Positions 4,974 through 7,629 of a stretch of 7,629 bases of DNA are shown here, piece by piece. The number at the start of each line of letters is the position of its first letter. Within the stretch, counting starts at the first letter, position 1. This DNA is from Streptomyces speibonae. GTDB taxonomy: Bacteria > Actinomycetota > Actinomycetes > Streptomycetales > Streptomycetaceae. The notes beneath the pieces were generated by a model. That model had not been told where the DNA came from. It ran no database searches and saw only the letters and a list, made by a program, of their open reading frames with translations. The translations under genes and the position numbers were made by a program. The stretch is taken from positions 21,918 to 29,546 of the forward strand of contig KL568587.1 in assembly GCA_000715605.1 (NCBI GenBank). Direction: 5' to 3'.

Positions 4974-7102
4974 ATGCCAGTGGAGTTCGTTCTTGACCGA
5001 CGAACAGGCCGCGTCGTATGGGAAGTTCAACGAGGAGCCGACCCGCCCGGAGTTGGAGCGGTTCTTCTACCTCGACGACGAGGACCGCAAGCTGATCGCG
5101 AAGCGGCGCGGTGATCACAACCGGCTGGGGTTCGCGCTGCAGATGTGCACGGTTCGCTATAGTCGGCCGGTTCCTGCCGGACGATCCGCTCGACGTGCCG
5201 TGGGTGGTGATCGAGCACATTGCCGAGCAGCTCGGCATCGAGGGCGTCTCGGCGGTCAAGCGGTACACCGAGCGGCAGCCGACGGCGTACGAGCATGCGT
5301 GGGAGATCCGGGACACCTACGAGTACCACGAGTACGAGGATGCGGAGTGGTCGCGCAGGTTCCGTACGTTCCTGCACGGGCGGGCCTGGACGGCGCATGC
5401 GGAGGGACCGAAGGCCCTGTTCGACCATGCGGTGGGCTGGCTGCGCAAGCACCGGGTGCTGCTGCCGGGGGTGTCGGTGCTCGCCCGGCAGGTGTCGGAG
5501 GTCCGTGAGATCGCGGACAAGCGGCTGCACGCCACGGTCGCCAAGGCCACGTTCCGCGCGGACAAGTCCCTGCCCGGGGACTTGGCGGGCCTGCTGGTGG
5601 TGCCGGAGGGGAAGCGGTTCTCCTATCTGGAGGAGCTGCGCCGGCCGCCGACGAGGACCACGGGTACGGCGATGAAGCGCGCGTTGCAGCGGGTCGACGA
5701 GATCGCGGTGTACCGGCTGGGCCGTCTCAAGCTGGACAAGCTGCCGCCGAACCGGCTGGCCGCGCTGGCCCGTTACGGGCTGGGCTCGAAGGCCCAGACG
5801 CTGGAGCAGGCGAGCGACCCCAAGCGCACCGCAATGCTCACCGCGGTGATGCGCCACCTGGAGGCCAAGGCGATCGATGAGGCACTGGACCTGTTCACGG
5901 TGCTGATGGCCACGCGGTTGATCAGTACGGCGAAGCGGCGCACCGACAAGGAGCGGCTGTCCACACTGCCGCAGCTGGAGAAGGCATCGCGGATCACGGC
6001 CCGGATCTCAAAGGTGTTCATGGAGGAGCTGGAGCACATCGAGGAATCGGGCGGGGCGATCGACGTGGCCGCGATGTGGCGGGCGTTGGAGGAGGTCGCG
6101 CCGCGGGCCCAACTGTGGAGCGCGGCGGCCACGGTGGCGAGCCTGGTCCCCGAGGACGACGACGCGGCGGAGGTCGCGATCCGCGAGGCGCTGACCAGCC
6201 GCTACAACACCGTCAAGCCGTTCCTGTCGCTGCTCGGCGACACGAAGATGCTCGGCGCGGCCCCGGCCGGCGAGCGGATCCTGGCCGCGGTCAGGCGCCT
6301 GCCCGCCCTCTCCCGGCGCCGGGTGGAGGAGAAGCCGCTGCTGAAGCGGGAGGTCGACGACAAGGTCGTGCCGCCGTACTGGCGCAAGGCCGTCTACGCC
6401 AACAAGGACCTGCCGCAGGGGACGGTCGACCGGAACGCGTACGTGGTGTGCGTGCTGGAGCAGCTGTACCGCGCGTTGATGGGCCGCAACATCTTCGCCT
6501 CGCCCTCGCACCGCTACTCCAACCCGCGCGCGAAGCTGCTGGACGGCAAGGGGTGGGAGGCGGTGCGCGCGGACGTGCTGGCGGGCCTGAGCCTGGACAT
6601 GCCGGTCGAGGAACACCTCACCGACCTGGTGCGGGTGCTGGACGCGGCGTGGAAGCAGATGGCCGACCGCCTCGAAGAAGCCGGTGACGAGGCGAAAGTC
6701 TCCGTCGAGATCCCCGAGGGCGGGGGCCGCGCGAAGCTGAACGTCGACAAGCTCGGCGCGCTGGGCGAACCGAAGTCGCTGCGCTGGCTGCGCCGGCGGG
6801 TGGAGCGGATGCTGCCCAAGGTCGACCTGCCGGATTTGTTGTTCGAGGTGCATTCCTGGACCGGGTTCCTGGACGCGTTCGTGCACCTGGGCGACGGCAA
6901 GACCCGCATGAAGGACCTGGCGACGAGCGTGGTGGCGCTGTTGGTGAGCGAGAGCTGCAACATCGGGCTGACCCCGGTCACCAACCCGTCCGCCGAGGCA
7001 CTGACCCGCGCGCGGCTCTCCCACGTCGACCAGTACTACCTGCGCGCCGACACCATCGCCGCGGCCAACGCCGCTCTGATCGCCGCCCAGGCCGAGATCC
7101 CT
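4974..7102 (+). pseudogene. tnpA: Tn3-family transposase, frameshifted twice and missing its catalytic C-terminus
   Basis: The start is ATG 4974, giving MPVEF, the usual opening of this family. A tandem duplication of GTTC (4985-4988, 4989-4992) then shifts the frame; the next frame gives [13 protein letters not shown] and FFYLDDEDR...[19 protein letters not shown]. One extra base near 5161 shifts again, after which [20 protein letters not shown] and a long undamaged stretch follow, including EVHSWTGFLDAF and LSHVDQYYLRADTIAAANAA. Similarity ends at AQAEIP (7102). In intact relatives WGGGLLASVDGLRF comes next, carrying the first DDE aspartate. About 708 codons survive of roughly 1000, so the N-terminal DNA-binding and dimerisation part is largely present but the entire DDE active site is lost. 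Removing the five extra bases restores one continuous frame. It cannot encode an active transposase. A frame beginning at ATG 4927 exists only because of the duplication. Confidence 0.93.
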
Positions 7103-7112
7103 GACAGGGATC
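7096..7112. repeat. Perfect 7-bp inverted repeat at the tnpA breakpoint
   Basis: GATCCCT, spacer GAC, AGGGATC straddles the exact point where TnpA similarity ends (after 7102). The left arm is native tnpA sequence and the right arm is the incoming sequence. This could reflect a palindrome-mediated deletion or a site-specific insertion, or be chance. Confidence 0.7.
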
Positions 7113-7405
7113 AGATCAGGACTGCTCTTTCCACCGGGCGCCCGGGCCGCCCGCGGCGTGGACTGCCCGCGACCCCGGCCGGCCTCCCCGCGGCCATACG
7201 GACGCTCGAGTCGGCACACCGGAAACTGACCGCCACGACGCTGGGCACGCCCCTGCTGCTCGAGCAGTTCTGCGGGGTCGAGGACGTCTCCGAAGGCCCG
7301 GCATCGCGGTCCGTCCGGGGACCACGACGGAACAGCGAACAGCGCGGGACCGCAGTCGGGCCTGTGGAACCGCCCACGCGGGCCCACCGTGTCCGGTCGA
7401 GATGA
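7103..7405 (+). other. Foreign 3' segment joined in frame to tnpA; origin unclear
   Basis: Past the breakpoint the tnpA frame stays open for about 100 codons to TGA at 7403-7405, reading STGRPGRPRRGLPATPAGLP, then AAIRTLESAHRKLTATTLGT and PLLLEQFCGVEDVSEG before turning arginine-rich. The third positions are GC biased until about 7310, so it may be a fragment of another gene, but the minus-strand frame sharing the same wobble position looks equally biased. It has no resemblance to a Tn3 transposase C-terminus. It ends about where the minus-strand frame beyond it becomes coding-like (7394). No terminal repeats or complete mobile element were recognised. Confidence 0.4.
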
Positions 7406-7553
7406 GGGCGCCGACGCGATTCTCGTACTCGCGGCGGGCCTTGCGCTGTGCCGGGACAGTCGGGGTGCCTTGGCCGCCGTCGAGGGTCCGGCAGCGGGCG
7501 AGGATCCGGCGGTGGAGCTCGGCCCATACCCGGGCCTCGGTCCATTCCGTCAC
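7394..7553 (-). CDS. Unrecognised protein, 5' part only
   Basis: From GTG 7553 the frame gives MTEWTEARVWAELHRRILAR, CRTLDGGQGTPTVPAQRKAR and REYENRVGALIST with excellent codon bias for 53 codons; beyond about 7394 the same frame (open down to 7116) loses that bias and turns proline/arginine-rich, suggesting the gene is cut here by a junction or frameshift. The start overlaps the previous gene's stop in a GTGA, typical of translational coupling. Charged, helical composition; no family recognised. Confidence 0.55.
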
Positions 7554-7629
7554 AGACGCGTCGCCCGGCGCAGCAGGCGGTCGATGTTCTCGCGGCTGCG
7601 CCTGTCGGTGGGGGTCTGGACGACGAGGC
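7550..7629 (-). CDS. C-terminus of an unrecognised gene running off the window
   Basis: Entering from the right edge, the frame reads LVVQTPTDRRSRENIDRLLR then RATRL and a TGA that shares four bases (GTGA) with the next gene's start. The four-base overlap and consistent GC third positions make both partial frames credible as one operon. Too little is present to name it. Confidence 0.5.
   Translation of the reverse strand, partial: LVVQTPTDRRSRENIDRLLRRATRL

Noticed and set aside
5155..5167. Programmed frameshifting in tnpA
   Set aside because: There is no slippery heptamer, and a second independent lesion plus loss of the catalytic region make decay the simpler explanation.
4927..5508. 193-residue frame as a separate gene
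   Set aside because: It joins a false N-terminus to real TnpA sequence and then runs out of frame after 5161; it is part of the tnpA pseudogene.
7134..7145. Perfect palindrome CCGGGCGCCCGG
   Set aside because: Such all-GC palindromes are frequent by chance in DNA of this composition, and nothing ties it to a function.
6008..7387. 459-residue minus-strand frame
   Set aside because: It is antisense to the well-conserved tnpA; composition and lack of motifs mark it as a shadow, although its upstream end covers the unexplained 7103-7394 segment.

Overview
The window is high-GC DNA with strongly GC-biased third codon positions, actinobacterial Shine-Dalgarno sequences and gene families typical of Streptomyces or a close relative. 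It is an accessory region: a decayed Tn3-family transposon that interrupts a host gene and encloses a small regulated oxidoreductase module. It looks like a complete or near-complete short contig, because the first 21 bases are sequencing-library adapter (Tn5 mosaic end) and not genomic DNA.

Layout. (1) 1-21: adapter. (2) 22-224: internal fragment of an unrecognised host gene, broken by a one-base frameshift and cut off where a transposon end begins. (3) 225-261: Tn3-type terminal repeat (end 1), followed by an intact serine resolvase gene tnpR on the minus strand (283-951). (4) 952-1323: non-coding resolvase-side region with a tandem 12-bp repeat and hairpins, a plausible res site. (5) 1324-3080: divergent pair of a TetR-family repressor (minus) and an LLM-class flavin-dependent oxidoreductase (plus); the 119-bp gap between them carries two near-identical dyad operators and a degenerate third. 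(6) 3081-3494: gene debris. (7) 3495-4523: secreted beta-propeller (SMP-30-like) protein with a strong terminator behind it. (8) 4634-4792: leftover N-terminus of an NAD(P)-binding protein. (9) 4855-4891: a second Tn3-type end (end 2) in the SAME orientation as end 1, then a tnpA transposase pseudogene (4974-7102) with a 4-bp tandem duplication, a 1-bp insertion and loss of the whole C-terminal DDE region. (10) 7103-7629: unexplained junction sequence, then two overlapping partial genes on the minus strand.

How it fits together. The resolvase appears functional while the transposase is dead, so the element cannot move by itself. The TetR/LLM pair looks like a self-contained regulated unit: the repressor most likely controls both itself and the oxidoreductase through the shared operators. 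Whether this unit was cargo of the transposon or chromosomal DNA trapped between two transposon ends is not settled by this window, because no inverted (right-hand) end is present.
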